Of a stretch of DNA of 64,000 bases, positions 17,299 through 26,317 are shown one piece after another. Every line of letters begins with the position of its first letter. Positions within the stretch are counted from its first letter, which is position 1. Source of the stretch: JBEICQ01 sp046297395 (GTDB taxonomy: Bacteria; Bacteroidota; Bacteroidia; UBA4408); contig JBKCNM010000071.1 in assembly GCA_046297395.1 (NCBI GenBank), positions 1 to 64,000 of the forward strand, read 5' to 3'. A program made the translations under genes and the position numbers. The notes under the pieces were generated by a model. It was given only the letters and a program-made list of their open reading frames with translations, was not told the DNA's origin and searched no databases.

Positions 17299-18489
17299 AT
17301 GTCACTCATGCTGAATAAGGGAAATGAAAGGAAAGTATCTCTTGTAGCCCTTTTCCCATGGGTAAGTGTGTCTACACCCGTTATTTCAACAACCAAATAT
17401 TTTCTGCTCCATGGATGCAAAGTAGATTTGTATGTGAGCCCTTCAAAAATGCTTAAAGAGTATGCCTTGCCTGCATTTCTTCTCTCGGATCCAAACCTGC
17501 AGGTGATCCCCTACACTTCAAGCAGTCGCTACAAGAAACCTTGGTCCACACTGCTGAGAATCTATCATTTTTTTAAAGGAATACACTCCTCCGATGCAAT
17601 AGAGTTTGCGTTTACCTTCAGGAAAAAAAGATATGATATCAGTATTGGATACGATGCTTCAGGAATTGAACACGCTTTTCTTGCCAATCATTTCTGGAAA
17701 TCTACACTGATTTACCACAATCTTGAGTTTCATGAATCTCATGACCGGCTTAAAAAGACAGAGATAAAAATCTGTCGTAACATATCATGTATTCTTACTC
17801 AATCTGATTTGAGAGCAAAGATTTTGGCCCGGATCAATCAATGCTCAGTCGAAAATTTTAAAGTTCTCTACAACTCAAGTTATCTGGAGAAAGACAATCG
17901 TTCGGAGCATTATTTTAATGACCTGTTCCATCTTGATCAATCAAGGTTTCTTGTCCTCATGAATGGATCTATTATTCCTGAAACTTGCGTGATGGAAACT
18001 TTAGAAACATTATCCCGGTGGCCTCCGAATGCTGTTTTAATTTTGCATGGCTGGTGCCCTCATCAGTCGCTCAGGGACGAGATTGAAAAGTACAGGAATG
18101 AGTTTCCGGACAAGTTGTTTCTTTCACATAATTTTATTGACTTCGAGCACAAATTAAAAATATTTCGTTCCGTTCACCTGGTCCTGGTTTTTTATCAATC
18201 AACGGATGAGAATCATTCCTCAGCGGCAGGATCATCCGGTAAGTTTTATGACGCATTGATGACAGGCAGACCTGTTGTAGCAAACAATATAGAAGGAATG
18301 GCAGAAATGATTGTTCCGGGAAATCTGGGTTATGTGATCAAATCCATGGATGAGCTTCCGCATGCTATTTCGCTCAGCATGAAAAACCATGCTGTTTTGT
18401 CTCAAAACGCATTTCATGCGTTCGATCAGTATTCATTCTCCTCAAGCATGGACAAGGTGCTGGAGGATTTGTTAAACAAGCAACAATGA
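17299..18489 (+). CDS. Glycosyltransferase, GT4-like
   Basis: A 396-residue cytoplasmic GT-B fold protein. The N-terminal acceptor domain starts with VALFPWVSVSTPVISTTKYF and contains an EHAFLANHFWKSTLIYHNLE stretch. The C-terminal donor domain has LILHGWCPHQSLRDE and ends in GSSGKFYDALMTGRPVVANN, IEGMAEMIVPGNLGYVI, the usual sugar-nucleotide region. The acceptor cannot be read from sequence. It overlaps the next glycosyltransferase by 4 bases and follows the radical SAM cassette, so both may build or decorate the same glycan or glycolipid. Confidence 0.82.
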   Translation: MSLMLNKGNERKVSLVALFPWVSVSTPVISTTKYFLLHGCKVDLYVSPSKMLKEYALPAFLLSDPNLQVIPYTSSSRYKKPWSTLLRIYHFFKGIHSSDAIEFAFTFRKKRYDISIGYDASGIEHAFLANHFWKSTLIYHNLEFHESHDRLKKTEIKICRNISCILTQSDLRAKILARINQCSVENFKVLYNSSYLEKDNRSEHYFNDLFHLDQSRFLVLMNGSIIPETCVMETLETLSRWPPNAVLILHGWCPHQSLRDEIEKYRNEFPDKLFLSHNFIDFEHKLKIFRSVHLVLVFYQSTDENHSSAAGSSGKFYDALMTGRPVVANNIEGMAEMIVPGNLGYVIKSMDELPHAISLSMKNHAVLSQNAFHAFDQYSFSSSMDKVLEDLLNKQQ

Positions 18490-19727
18490 AAATTCTGCAC
18501 ATAAGCACTTTTGATTCAGGAGGAGCTGGCACAGCGGCATTAAGACTGCACGAAGCCATGCTGTCCGCAGGATTGGATTCACAATTACTTGTGATGAACA
18601 GCAGGAGTTATGGTCGAAAAAAGGTGAAGAGGTTCAACCCTTTGGTCAAGGGATTCTGGCCTAAAATTGGTTTTAAAGTAAATCGTGTAGTATCAGAACT
18701 GATTATGCCATTCTGGCTCAAGAAGTATAGTTTTCAATATATTACTTCTCGTTCAAAGGTTACTGAACTTTATAGCATGCCATGGACAAGACAGCCCTTG
18801 CAGTTTAATGATGATTTCTTACAAGCAGATGTTGTTCATTTTCATTGGATATCCGGCTTTGCCGACATATCCCTGATAAAAAAATTTCCTGATAAAAGAT
18901 TTGTGTGGACCCTGCACGACATGAATCCCTTTACTGCAGGCTGCCATTATTCATTAGGTTGTAACCATTATACAGCGAATTGTCATCCCTGTCCCATGCT
19001 TAATGAAGAAACCTATTCCGATGCATTTTATGCTTACAAAAATGAATGGCTCCAAGGATGCAGTAATCTTTCTATCGTAACACCCTCCGCATGGTTAGGT
19101 AATCTTTCGAAGAAAAGTCAGTTGTTTAAAGAATATCCTCATCATCATATCCGTAATTGTATTGATGCCAAGGAATTTCAAATTATTGACAAGGCATCTG
19201 CACGACAAATCTTACAGCTTTCTACGAATGCCATTGTTTTCCTTTTTGTGGCCGGTGATACCTCAAATCCCCGAAAAGGAATTTCTCATATTTTTGAGTT
19301 GGCGCAGTTATATGCCAATGCCGATGTGCAGTTTCTTGTTTTGGGAAATCCACCCAACAAGCAAATTCCGAATCTCATTTCTCTGGGTTTTTTAAATGAC
19401 AGCTACTCGCTAAATTTAGCTTATTCCGCTGCAGATGCATTTATCACTCCTTCAATTGAAGATAACTTACCAAATGTAATTGTGGAATCATTGTATTGCG
19501 GCACGCCTGTCCTAGGATTCAGGATTGGCGGCGTAGCAGAAATGATTTCTGATGGAAACAATGGTTATCTCTCCTCAGAGCAAAGCACCCATGGCATGCA
19601 TCAGGTATGTAACTCATTTATTCAAGACCGTGAAAAGTTTAGCCGCGAAGAAATTCGAAAAAATGCTCTCGCCTTATACAGTCCTGATGAAGTAGTGTAT
19701 AAATATAAGGCAGTATACCACAGTTAA
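18486..19727 (+). CDS. Glycosyltransferase family 4 (WcaC-like)
   Basis: A 413-residue GT4 enzyme. MKILHISTFDSGGAGTAALR is the donor-loop N-terminus common to polysaccharide glycosyltransferases. FVWTLHDMNPFTAGCHYSLG and a Cys/His-rich stretch around NCHPCPML recall colanic-acid and capsule enzymes of the WcaC type. The C-terminal catalytic region reads FITPSIEDNLPNVIVESLYC and GTPVLGFRIGGVAEMI. It probably adds a hexose to a surface polysaccharide or lipid-linked oligosaccharide. The start overlaps the preceding gene by 4 bases. It ends the plus-strand cluster and faces the convergent tsaC-like gene. Confidence 0.88.
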   Translation: MKILHISTFDSGGAGTAALRLHEAMLSAGLDSQLLVMNSRSYGRKKVKRFNPLVKGFWPKIGFKVNRVVSELIMPFWLKKYSFQYITSRSKVTELYSMPWTRQPLQFNDDFLQADVVHFHWISGFADISLIKKFPDKRFVWTLHDMNPFTAGCHYSLGCNHYTANCHPCPMLNEETYSDAFYAYKNEWLQGCSNLSIVTPSAWLGNLSKKSQLFKEYPHHHIRNCIDAKEFQIIDKASARQILQLSTNAIVFLFVAGDTSNPRKGISHIFELAQLYANADVQFLVLGNPPNKQIPNLISLGFLNDSYSLNLAYSAADAFITPSIEDNLPNVIVESLYCGTPVLGFRIGGVAEMISDGNNGYLSSEQSTHGMHQVCNSFIQDREKFSREEIRKNALALYSPDEVVYKYKAVYHS

Positions 19728-19818
19728 CAAATACCATGGATCGCTTGCGGAAGCTGTAAATCCGTAAATTTTAATTTACCTGATTCGGTTGTTTTCCTTC
19801 ATTCAATTTGTGTATCTC

Positions 19819-20436
19819 TTACAAGATATTGATGTCTCCCGCACCTTCGCGGATAATCTCGGCTTCTCCTCCTGAAAAATCAACAACGGTAGAAGGTGTG
19901 GTATGTCCTATGCCACCATCAATCAAATAGGTGATTTGCCTTTCATATTTTTCATGTATCAATTCGGGATGCGTGTAATACTCTTCTTCGCCATCTTTTT
20001 CATGAACTGATGATACCACAATCGGATTCCCCAGATATTCTACAATCGTTTGTGTAATGCGATCAGAGGTTACCCGGATGCCAACTGTTTTCTTCTTGCT
20101 CTGAAATATTTTTGGAATGTTTTTATTCGCTTCCAAAATGAATGTATAAGGTCCGGGTAGAGCCTTCCGAATGATTTTAAAGATATGGTTCGGTATCTGA
20201 ACAGTGTATTCTGATAAATTGCTGAGACTGGCGCATACCACTGAAAAATTGGCTTTTTCAGGATCCATTTTTTTTATCCTGCATATTTTTTCAAATGCCC
20301 TGGCTTGTTTGATGTCACAACAAAATGCATAAATAGTATCTGTAGGAACGATGATGACTTCTCCTCTTTGAAGTGCCTCAACTATTTTACGCAAAATTCT
20401 TTCATCCGGATTTTCAGGAAACAATTTTAAAATCAT
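19819..20436 (-). CDS. tsaC: L-threonylcarbamoyladenylate synthase (YrdC/Sua5 family)
   Basis: A 205-residue YrdC-domain protein that makes threonylcarbamoyl-AMP from threonine, bicarbonate and ATP for t6A37 modification of ANN-decoding tRNAs. Signatures are GEVIIVPTDTIYAFCCDI, RALPGPYTFILEAN, and KTVGIRVTSDRI with the late STVVDFSGG segment. It lacks the extra Sua5 C-terminal domain and is single-domain. The YciO subgroup cannot be excluded. It starts inside the murF-alr stop (4-base overlap, ATGA) and so is translationally coupled to cell-wall synthesis. Confidence 0.85.
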   Translation of the reverse strand: MILKLFPENPDERILRKIVEALQRGEVIIVPTDTIYAFCCDIKQARAFEKICRIKKMDPEKANFSVVCASLSNLSEYTVQIPNHIFKIIRKALPGPYTFILEANKNIPKIFQSKKKTVGIRVTSDRITQTIVEYLGNPIVVSSVHEKDGEEEYYTHPELIHEKYERQITYLIDGGIGHTTPSTVVDFSGGEAEIIREGAGDINIL

Positions 20437-22928
20437 GTTTCGTGGATAAAAACGCGTTTCACTCTTTGGGATAATGATGTTAATACCTCGTAAGGAATGG
20501 TTTCTAACATGTCTGCTATCGATTCAAGGTTTATTTCCGACCCGATAATTATCACCTCGTCGCCTTCATTGCATGCAATTTCAGTGACATCTGCCATAAA
20601 CATATCCATGCAAATATTGCCCACTGTGTGGGCCTTTTTTCCCTGTATCATTACATACCCTTTGCCGTTGCCCAATCTTCGGGCGAAACCATCTGCATAT
20701 CCCAAAGGGATCACAGCAATTTTACCTCCCTTGGGAAGTCTGCCTTTGCAACCGTATCCAACCGGTTCATCCGGCAGGATGTCCCGAATCTGTGAGATTA
20801 CACTTTTTAAGGAGGCTACATGCAAGAGATTTTTTTTTGATGCCTCATCAAACCCTACTCCATACATGCCAATGCCTAATCTTACCATCTCAAAAATTCC
20901 CCTTGGATGAGATTCTATTCCACCTGTATTCAGGATATGTCTTAATACATCATATCCTAAAATTTCTTTTACCTGTATAGCGGCATTTTCCAACAGGTCA
21001 ATCTGTTTGTTGGTAAATACATCATATGCAGGATCTTCACTGGCAGCAAGATGAGAGAAAATACTTCCAACCTGAAGTTGCCTCGATTCTTTTATTAAGG
21101 CAAGAATACTTTCCATTTCCTCCGGTTGAAATCCCAACCTGTTCATACCGGTATTTATTTTTAGATGGATGGTGAGTTTTCTGTCGAGTGGTAAATGCTG
21201 CCGGGCAGTTTTAATCATCCATCCCAACACACGCCTACTGTATACTTCCGGCTCCAACTTCCATCTGATAAGGCTTTCCAGACTTTCTGTACCCGGGTTC
21301 ATTACCATAATTGGTATGTGTATTCCCCTCCGTCTCAATTCAACGCCTTCATCTGCGTATGCAACTGCAAGATATTCCATCTGGTTGAACTGCAATGCAG
21401 AGGCTATTTCATAGCTTCCCGTTCCATACGAAAATGCTTTTACCATGCCCATCATTTTGGTTCCTTTCGGCAACAGCGACCTGAAGTAATTTACATTGTG
21501 TATAATCGCAGGGATGGAAATCTCAAGCACGGTTTCATGCGATTTTTTCTGCAGGAGGAGAGCAATTTTCTCGAAAGTAAATGGTCTCGCACCTTTGATG
21601 AGGATGACCTCCTCCCAAAAATGTTCAGGCTTAAATGCATCCAAAAATTCCAGGGTGTCCTTGTAGAAGTATATCTCTTTCTGATGGAACACATGCTGAT
21701 GAGCAAAAATTTCTTTTCCGATTCCTACCAATTTTTCGATTCCGGCTTCGTCCAATTGTTTCGATATATCCGCATACAACATTTCACCCTGCAAACCACT
21801 CTGTAATACATCCGAAAGGATGAGGGTGCGCTTGCGGTGACTTTTTTGCTGCGACATAAACTGAAGTGCCAGATGCAGGGCATGCGGATCTGAATTATAA
21901 TAATCCTGTATCAGCAGGCATCCGTTAAGTCCTTCCTTCATTTGCATGCGCATCGCTACAGGCTGCAAGGCTTTCATCCCCTCAGCAATAGCTTCCTGCT
22001 CAATTCCCAAGAGTAGCGCTACACACCAGCAATGAATGGCATTTTCAACGGATGCTTCATCACTGAAAGGAATACTGATTTCTGAGAATTGATTATGGTA
22101 GATTCCCTGTATTTGAGTAGCGTTTTCTTTTCTGTCAATTTTGCTGATGATCAAATCGGCATTTCCTTTTTTAGACCAGGTAAATGTCTGTTTTCGCCCG
22201 GAAAATAAATGATGCAATTCCGTATAATCCCGACAATAAACCAATGTGCTTTCATCTCCGACGAGTTTTGCTTTTTCTGATGCAAGCACCATCGTGTTGC
22301 TAAAATTTTCGAGATGCGCTTTGCCGATATTGCTGATTAATGTAATGTCAGGCTTGATTACCTTGGCAAGCTTTTCCATCTCAGAAACCTTTGAGATGCC
22401 TGCTTCGAAAATACCAAGCGTGTGTTCTTTTCGCATTTGCCATACAGAGAGCGGAACTCCAATCTGCGAATTGTAACTTCCCGGACTCCTTACAATATGA
22501 AATCGGTTTCCGAGCAACAGTGCCAGCCATTCTTTAATAATGGTTTTTCCATTGCTTCCGGTGATTCCAATCACAGGAAATTGAAACTGACTGCGATGCC
22601 ATGCAGCGAGCGTTTGTAAGGCTTCGCTGCTGTTCTTTACAAGAATGAAATTGGATTCAGGATATTTTTCCTCCGAAGGCAAGTCCTCCACCACAAAATT
22701 TCTTACACCTTTCTCATAGAGTTCAGGAATAAAATGGTGGCCATTGTTTCGCTGGCTTACCATACAGAAAAACAATGTCTCTGAAGGATTTCGCAATTGC
22801 CGGCTATCGGTAAGGAGCAACCCCGGCTCCATCCATGGATTTGCCATCCGGCTTCCCGGTAGCCCGATCACATCGTTTATGGTATGAATGGCATGCATGA
22901 GTTTACCTGCAAATATCTGCATTCGCAC
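20433..22928 (-). CDS. murF-alr: Bifunctional MurF ligase / alanine racemase
   Basis: An 831-residue fusion. Residues about 1-460 are UDP-MurNAc-tripeptide:D-Ala-D-Ala ligase: the P-loop GITGSNGKT is at 121-129, FEAGISKVSEME follows, and DYYNSDPHAL near 342-351 matches the Mur-ligase C-terminal motif. Residues about 465-831 are PLP-dependent alanine racemase: MMGMVKAFSYGTG has PLP lysine K497, and INTGMNRLGF and MDMFMADVTE are typical. One protein therefore makes D-Ala and attaches the D-Ala-D-Ala dipeptide, although Ddl is still needed. This fusion is known in Bacteroidota. In-frame ATGs at codons 3 and 11 are alternative starts. Confidence 0.95.
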   Translation of the reverse strand: MRMQIFAGKLMHAIHTINDVIGLPGSRMANPWMEPGLLLTDSRQLRNPSETLFFCMVSQRNNGHHFIPELYEKGVRNFVVEDLPSEEKYPESNFILVKNSSEALQTLAAWHRSQFQFPVIGITGSNGKTIIKEWLALLLGNRFHIVRSPGSYNSQIGVPLSVWQMRKEHTLGIFEAGISKVSEMEKLAKVIKPDITLISNIGKAHLENFSNTMVLASEKAKLVGDESTLVYCRDYTELHHLFSGRKQTFTWSKKGNADLIISKIDRKENATQIQGIYHNQFSEISIPFSDEASVENAIHCWCVALLLGIEQEAIAEGMKALQPVAMRMQMKEGLNGCLLIQDYYNSDPHALHLALQFMSQQKSHRKRTLILSDVLQSGLQGEMLYADISKQLDEAGIEKLVGIGKEIFAHQHVFHQKEIYFYKDTLEFLDAFKPEHFWEEVILIKGARPFTFEKIALLLQKKSHETVLEISIPAIIHNVNYFRSLLPKGTKMMGMVKAFSYGTGSYEIASALQFNQMEYLAVAYADEGVELRRRGIHIPIMVMNPGTESLESLIRWKLEPEVYSRRVLGWMIKTARQHLPLDRKLTIHLKINTGMNRLGFQPEEMESILALIKESRQLQVGSIFSHLAASEDPAYDVFTNKQIDLLENAAIQVKEILGYDVLRHILNTGGIESHPRGIFEMVRLGIGMYGVGFDEASKKNLLHVASLKSVISQIRDILPDEPVGYGCKGRLPKGGKIAVIPLGYADGFARRLGNGKGYVMIQGKKAHTVGNICMDMFMADVTEIACNEGDEVIIIGSEINLESIADMLETIPYEVLTSLSQRVKRVFIHET

Positions 22929-22953
22929 ACATACATGAACAAAAAATTATCAG

Positions 22954-22961
22954 TACATTTG
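22954..22961 (+). promoter_or_regulatory. -7 promoter box for hppD
   Basis: TACATTTG matches TAnnTTTG exactly and lies 19 bases before the hppD ATG, in the 52-base gap between divergent murF-alr and hppD. A -33 element is not clear. Confidence 0.5.
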
Positions 22962-22980
22962 AATATTCAATTCAATACTT

Positions 22981-24123
22981 ATGTCCACTCTTTCAAAAGG
23001 CATCTCTCTTGAGGAATTAAAGGAAATCGGTAAAAATGATTTTCTTCCCATCAATGGCACCGACTATGTTGAATTTTATGTAGGTAATGCCAAACAAGCA
23101 GCCTATTTTTATCAAACAGCTTTCGGATTTGAACTTGTGGCTTATGCAGGACTGGAAACCGGTGTAAAAGACCGTGCATCCTATGTATTGCAGCAAGGCA
23201 AAGTTCGATTTGTACTAACTACCTCTTTTGATCCTGAATCAGCCATATCAAATCATGTAAAAGAACATGGTGATGGTGTAAAAGTTCTTGCTCTTTGGGT
23301 CGACGATGCGGCCTATTCACTCGAAGCCACTACTTCCCGAGGTGCAGTAGAAGCAATCTCCCTTCAAACACACAAGGATGAGTTTGGTGAGGTTAAAACG
23401 GCCTCCATCTGTACCTATGGTGAAACCATTCATACATTCGTTGAACGAAAAAATTACAAGGGTGTTTTTCTGCCCGGTTTCAAAGCAGTAAATAAATCCT
23501 ACAAAACTGCCTCTATCGGACTTCTGCATATTGATCATTGTGTGGGTAATGTAGGCCTGGGTGATATGAATAAGTGGGTTTCCTTCTATGAAAATGTGAT
23601 GGGTTTCCGTTTGTTGTTAACTTTTGATGACAAGGATATTTCCACTGAGTACAGTGCCCTTATGAGTAAAGTTGTGAGCAATGGCAATGGGTACATCAAA
23701 TTCCCCATCAATGAACCTGCAGAGGGTAAAAAGAAATCTCAGATTGAGGAGTTTCTCGAATTCTACAAGGGACCGGGTGTACAGCATGTGGCCCTTGCAA
23801 CAGGCGATATTGTGCACACTGTTTCTGTATTGAGGAAAAACGGAGTTGAGTTTCTGCATGTTCCTGATTCCTATTATGCAGATTTAAAAGCAAGGGTTGG
23901 CGAAATTGATGAGGATATCGAAGTGCTAAAAAGCCTGAATATCCTTGTTGATCGTGATGAGGAAGGATACCTCCTTCAGATTTTTACCAAGCCGGTGGAA
24001 GATCGTCCCACACTCTTTTATGAAATTATTCAAAGAAAGGGAGCACAATCTTTTGGGAAAGGAAATTTTAAAGCCTTGTTTGAATCGATTGAACGCGAGC
24101 AGGCACTCAGGGGAACCCTCTGA
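22981..24123 (+). CDS. hppD: 4-hydroxyphenylpyruvate dioxygenase
   Basis: A 380-residue Fe(II) dioxygenase that converts 4-hydroxyphenylpyruvate to homogentisate in aerobic tyrosine catabolism. Two vicinal-oxygen-chelate halves are visible. The iron ligands are H186 (HIDHCVGNV), H269 (GPGVQHVALATGD) and E348 (LFYEIIQRKGAQSFGKGNF), the last inside the C-terminal family signature. Homogentisate dioxygenase and fumarylacetoacetase are not in the window. It implies that the organism can use oxygen and degrade tyrosine. An exact -7 box lies 19 bases upstream. The small lipoprotein gene follows after 7 bases. Confidence 0.97.
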   Translation: MSTLSKGISLEELKEIGKNDFLPINGTDYVEFYVGNAKQAAYFYQTAFGFELVAYAGLETGVKDRASYVLQQGKVRFVLTTSFDPESAISNHVKEHGDGVKVLALWVDDAAYSLEATTSRGAVEAISLQTHKDEFGEVKTASICTYGETIHTFVERKNYKGVFLPGFKAVNKSYKTASIGLLHIDHCVGNVGLGDMNKWVSFYENVMGFRLLLTFDDKDISTEYSALMSKVVSNGNGYIKFPINEPAEGKKKSQIEEFLEFYKGPGVQHVALATGDIVHTVSVLRKNGVEFLHVPDSYYADLKARVGEIDEDIEVLKSLNILVDRDEEGYLLQIFTKPVEDRPTLFYEIIQRKGAQSFGKGNFKALFESIEREQALRGTL

Positions 24124-24130
24124 CAAGTCC

Positions 24131-24349
24131 ATGTACAAACTGCTTCTTTATTGTTTCTTCGCAATTTCAGTAGGGACCTTGCATCAGGGATGTGTCTCGG
24201 GGAAGGGTGTGCAGGGCAAGCGCAAATCTCATAAGAAAAAGTGTAATTGTCCCGGTGGAGCCTTTCTTCCCAAACAGGATGCTCCAAGCATGGATGTTGC
24301 AATTTTTTGTGATTTAAAACAGAGCATGGCAAAGGAACTTGCCGCTTGA
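24131..24349 (+). CDS. Small putative lipoprotein
   Basis: A 72-residue frame that opens 7 bases after hppD. MYKLLLYCFFAISVGTLHQG followed by Cys is a plausible lipoprotein signal with a loose lipobox (LHQG-C). The mature part is basic and cysteine-containing (RKSHKKKCNCPGG), like other very small Bacteroidota lipoproteins. No function is known. The frame is open further upstream inside hppD, but the ATG at 24131 gives the sensible signal. A shadow frame remains possible; position and signal shape argue for a real gene. Confidence 0.5.
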   Translation: MYKLLLYCFFAISVGTLHQGCVSGKGVQGKRKSHKKKCNCPGGAFLPKQDAPSMDVAIFCDLKQSMAKELAA

Positions 24350-24404
24350 ACAGAGGCTGATTCGTTCCTTAAATATGCATTCACAATCCTTCTACAGCGC
24401 ATGG

Positions 24405-25124
24405 TCAGAGACCATTCCAGCATTGTTTGATGAGATTTGCATTTCCGGAGACAAGTAGAAATGAAATAACAAAACAGAGTAAGTTGAACAGAAAAAAGAG
24501 GAATGCGATTATCGGGCCAGGGATGTGTAAAATTTTCTGAAGTTCTCCTGCATCACCTGCAGGCTTTTTGAAGTTGAGCATGAGCAATACCCAGGAGGAA
24601 TAAAGTGCATCGATGGAAACCCAGGAAGCAATCAGTACCAAGAAGAGCTGTTCCCAAATCATTTCATTCAGATAAAGTAAAGAGCATAGCCCTGCAAGAT
24701 TGATCAGTGTCCATGCCCATCCGTAGGTATTTCTGATCCAAAGAGCCATGTTCAGAAGGATTACCGATACCAGAAAAAGCAGCGCAAATTGTTGTTGTTG
24801 CAACCAAATGGAAACATAAATAATCATTCCACACAATGCAGAAAACGGATAGCCTGCGAGGTAAATCAGCAGGTTCCTGATTTTTCCTTTCGCAGAAAAG
24901 ATGGTTTTTCCGGAGGTATCTGCATAAAGATCGATGGCATGTGTATCGCCGCCTACCAAGAGGGCTACAAGTGCATGACCGGTTTCATGAAAGAGGGTAT
25001 CAAAACCCCTAAACCATTTTCCAACAAATGGAATGCGGCAAAAGAGAAATCCGGCAATGCTTAATAGGATGATTCCATAGGCATGCATCGGATCAATCAG
25101 TTTAGATATGAAGGATTCCACCAT
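24405..25124 (-). CDS. M50-like membrane metallopeptidase
   Basis: A 239-residue polytopic membrane protein with about six hydrophobic helices. H46-ETGH-50 in DTLFHETGHALVALLVGG is the zinc HExxH motif within a membrane segment, as in site-2-protease-like M50B families. A later KPAGDAGELQKIL supplies a candidate third-ligand aspartate. PDZ domains are absent. Intramembrane proteolysis is inferred; the substrate is unknown. The start shares one base with the upstream glycosyltransferase stop (TGATG), so the two are coupled, but no functional link is obvious. Confidence 0.78.
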   Translation of the reverse strand: MVESFISKLIDPMHAYGIILLSIAGFLFCRIPFVGKWFRGFDTLFHETGHALVALLVGGDTHAIDLYADTSGKTIFSAKGKIRNLLIYLAGYPFSALCGMIIYVSIWLQQQQFALLFLVSVILLNMALWIRNTYGWAWTLINLAGLCSLLYLNEMIWEQLFLVLIASWVSIDALYSSWVLLMLNFKKPAGDAGELQKILHIPGPIIAFLFFLFNLLCFVISFLLVSGNANLIKQCWNGL

Positions 25125-26215
25125 CAGGCTTCACAGATACCGAGTAGCTTATCCAGCGTTTGCTCTGCAGTCATTACTTTTTGGATGCTGTATTCTGTAT
25201 GGATATCAAGCAAGAGCACTGCAATTTTTTCAGCCATTGCTTGCTCATCAGCACATACATGTATTCTTTCTGAATGTTCAATACGACCTACATCAAAGCA
25301 CACTACATGCATGCCTGCCCTGACGGCATTGGTAATCACCGCAGATTGCCCCTCAAAGGAGCTTGTATGCAAAAAGATACGGGCATTATACATGTTTTCA
25401 ATCACTTTTTCATTGGGCACTTCCCCGCAGAGAATATTGTCTGAAAAGCCAAATGAAAGAGCAAGACTTTTCAGATTCATTTTTTCCGGACCGTCTCCCA
25501 ATAACCTGATTTGTATTTCGGGTAATTTCTTTTTCACAAGATGGCACACTTCCAGAAATACATTCCATTGTTTAATAGTTGTCAGGCTTCCGGCACCCAA
25601 TATATCAATACCGGGATTTGTTGCACGAGAAAACTGCTTGTGTATAGATTCGTCAACGCCCATGTGCAAAATGTTGAATTTATTTTCAGCACTAATCGTA
25701 CAACTCAAGGTCCTGGCTGACATTTCCGAAATTGGAAAATAACGGGAATGATCAATATTGAGGATTCTCAGGTATTTATTGGAAGGCAACACATCCTGTC
25801 CGAGCATCCATGTTATGCAGTGCACACCTGTGATGCCACGAAAGATGTTGCCAATCAGGGCAGTTTCAGTCGCCCAGAGGCAAATCACTACATCCGGTCG
25901 GGATTGACGAAGCATATAAGAAAGGATGCGAAACCAGAGGAGAATTTTTGAAAAGCCTTTTTTGTTTTTACCTCCAAAGGGCATCACTTCCCAAGAAAAA
26001 TACCTGTAAGGTTTTCGGTGAAAGGGATATTGAAAACTGAGTATTTTGATATCTGCCCTATTCGCATCCAGACTATGTGCTTTTGCAAGAGCGCAGAGAA
26101 ATGGCAGACAGGAAGTATCGGCTCCACCGTCAGGAAATCCCGGAGTCAGAATATAAATTTGACGCTTTCTTGGTTCTGGCATGGTTTTAAGCACACTTTG
26201 ATTAGTCCTCTGCAA
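25124..26215 (-). CDS. Glycosyltransferase, GT4-like
   Basis: A 363-residue GT-B protein. The N-terminus RQIYILTPGFPDGGADTSCL is a donor-loop variant. CITWMLGQDVLPSNKYLRIL and the FPISEMSARTLS region are conserved among Bacteroidota GT4 enzymes. The C-terminal half has GAGSLTTIKQWNVFLEVCHL, IRLLGDGPEKMNL and LHTSSFEGQSAVITNAVRAG. An in-frame ATG at 26182 (codon 12) would remove a polar N-terminal extension and may be the true start. The acceptor is unknown. It shares the TGATG junction with the membrane peptidase gene downstream. Confidence 0.83.
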   Translation of the reverse strand: MQRTNQSVLKTMPEPRKRQIYILTPGFPDGGADTSCLPFLCALAKAHSLDANRADIKILSFQYPFHRKPYRYFSWEVMPFGGKNKKGFSKILLWFRILSYMLRQSRPDVVICLWATETALIGNIFRGITGVHCITWMLGQDVLPSNKYLRILNIDHSRYFPISEMSARTLSCTISAENKFNILHMGVDESIHKQFSRATNPGIDILGAGSLTTIKQWNVFLEVCHLVKKKLPEIQIRLLGDGPEKMNLKSLALSFGFSDNILCGEVPNEKVIENMYNARIFLHTSSFEGQSAVITNAVRAGMHVVCFDVGRIEHSERIHVCADEQAMAEKIAVLLLDIHTEYSIQKVMTAEQTLDKLLGICEA

Positions 26216-26302
26216 AAAAGGTTTTTTTCTTCACAAATTGAAATTTTTCTATCAAAATTTATCAGCACTTAACAAGGCAAAATTCCCTTGCCAATTAATT
26301 AA

Positions 26303-26310
26303 TAACTTTG
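26303..26310 (+). promoter_or_regulatory. -7 promoter box for terC
   Basis: TAACTTTG matches TAnnTTTG exactly and ends 7 bases before the terC ATG, predicting a very short leader. A small hairpin (GGCAA/TTGCC) lies just upstream. No -33 element at standard spacing was found. Confidence 0.45.
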
Positions 26311-26317
26311 GGGTCTA

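Noticed and set aside
19728..19818. GTAAATT/AATTTAC inverted repeat between convergent genes
   Set aside because: It is AT-only with a 2-base loop and no U-tract; too weak to call a terminator.
21195..21806. 203-codon frame opposite murF-alr
   Set aside because: It is antisense to a well-supported gene on the opposite strand and lacks any domain signature.
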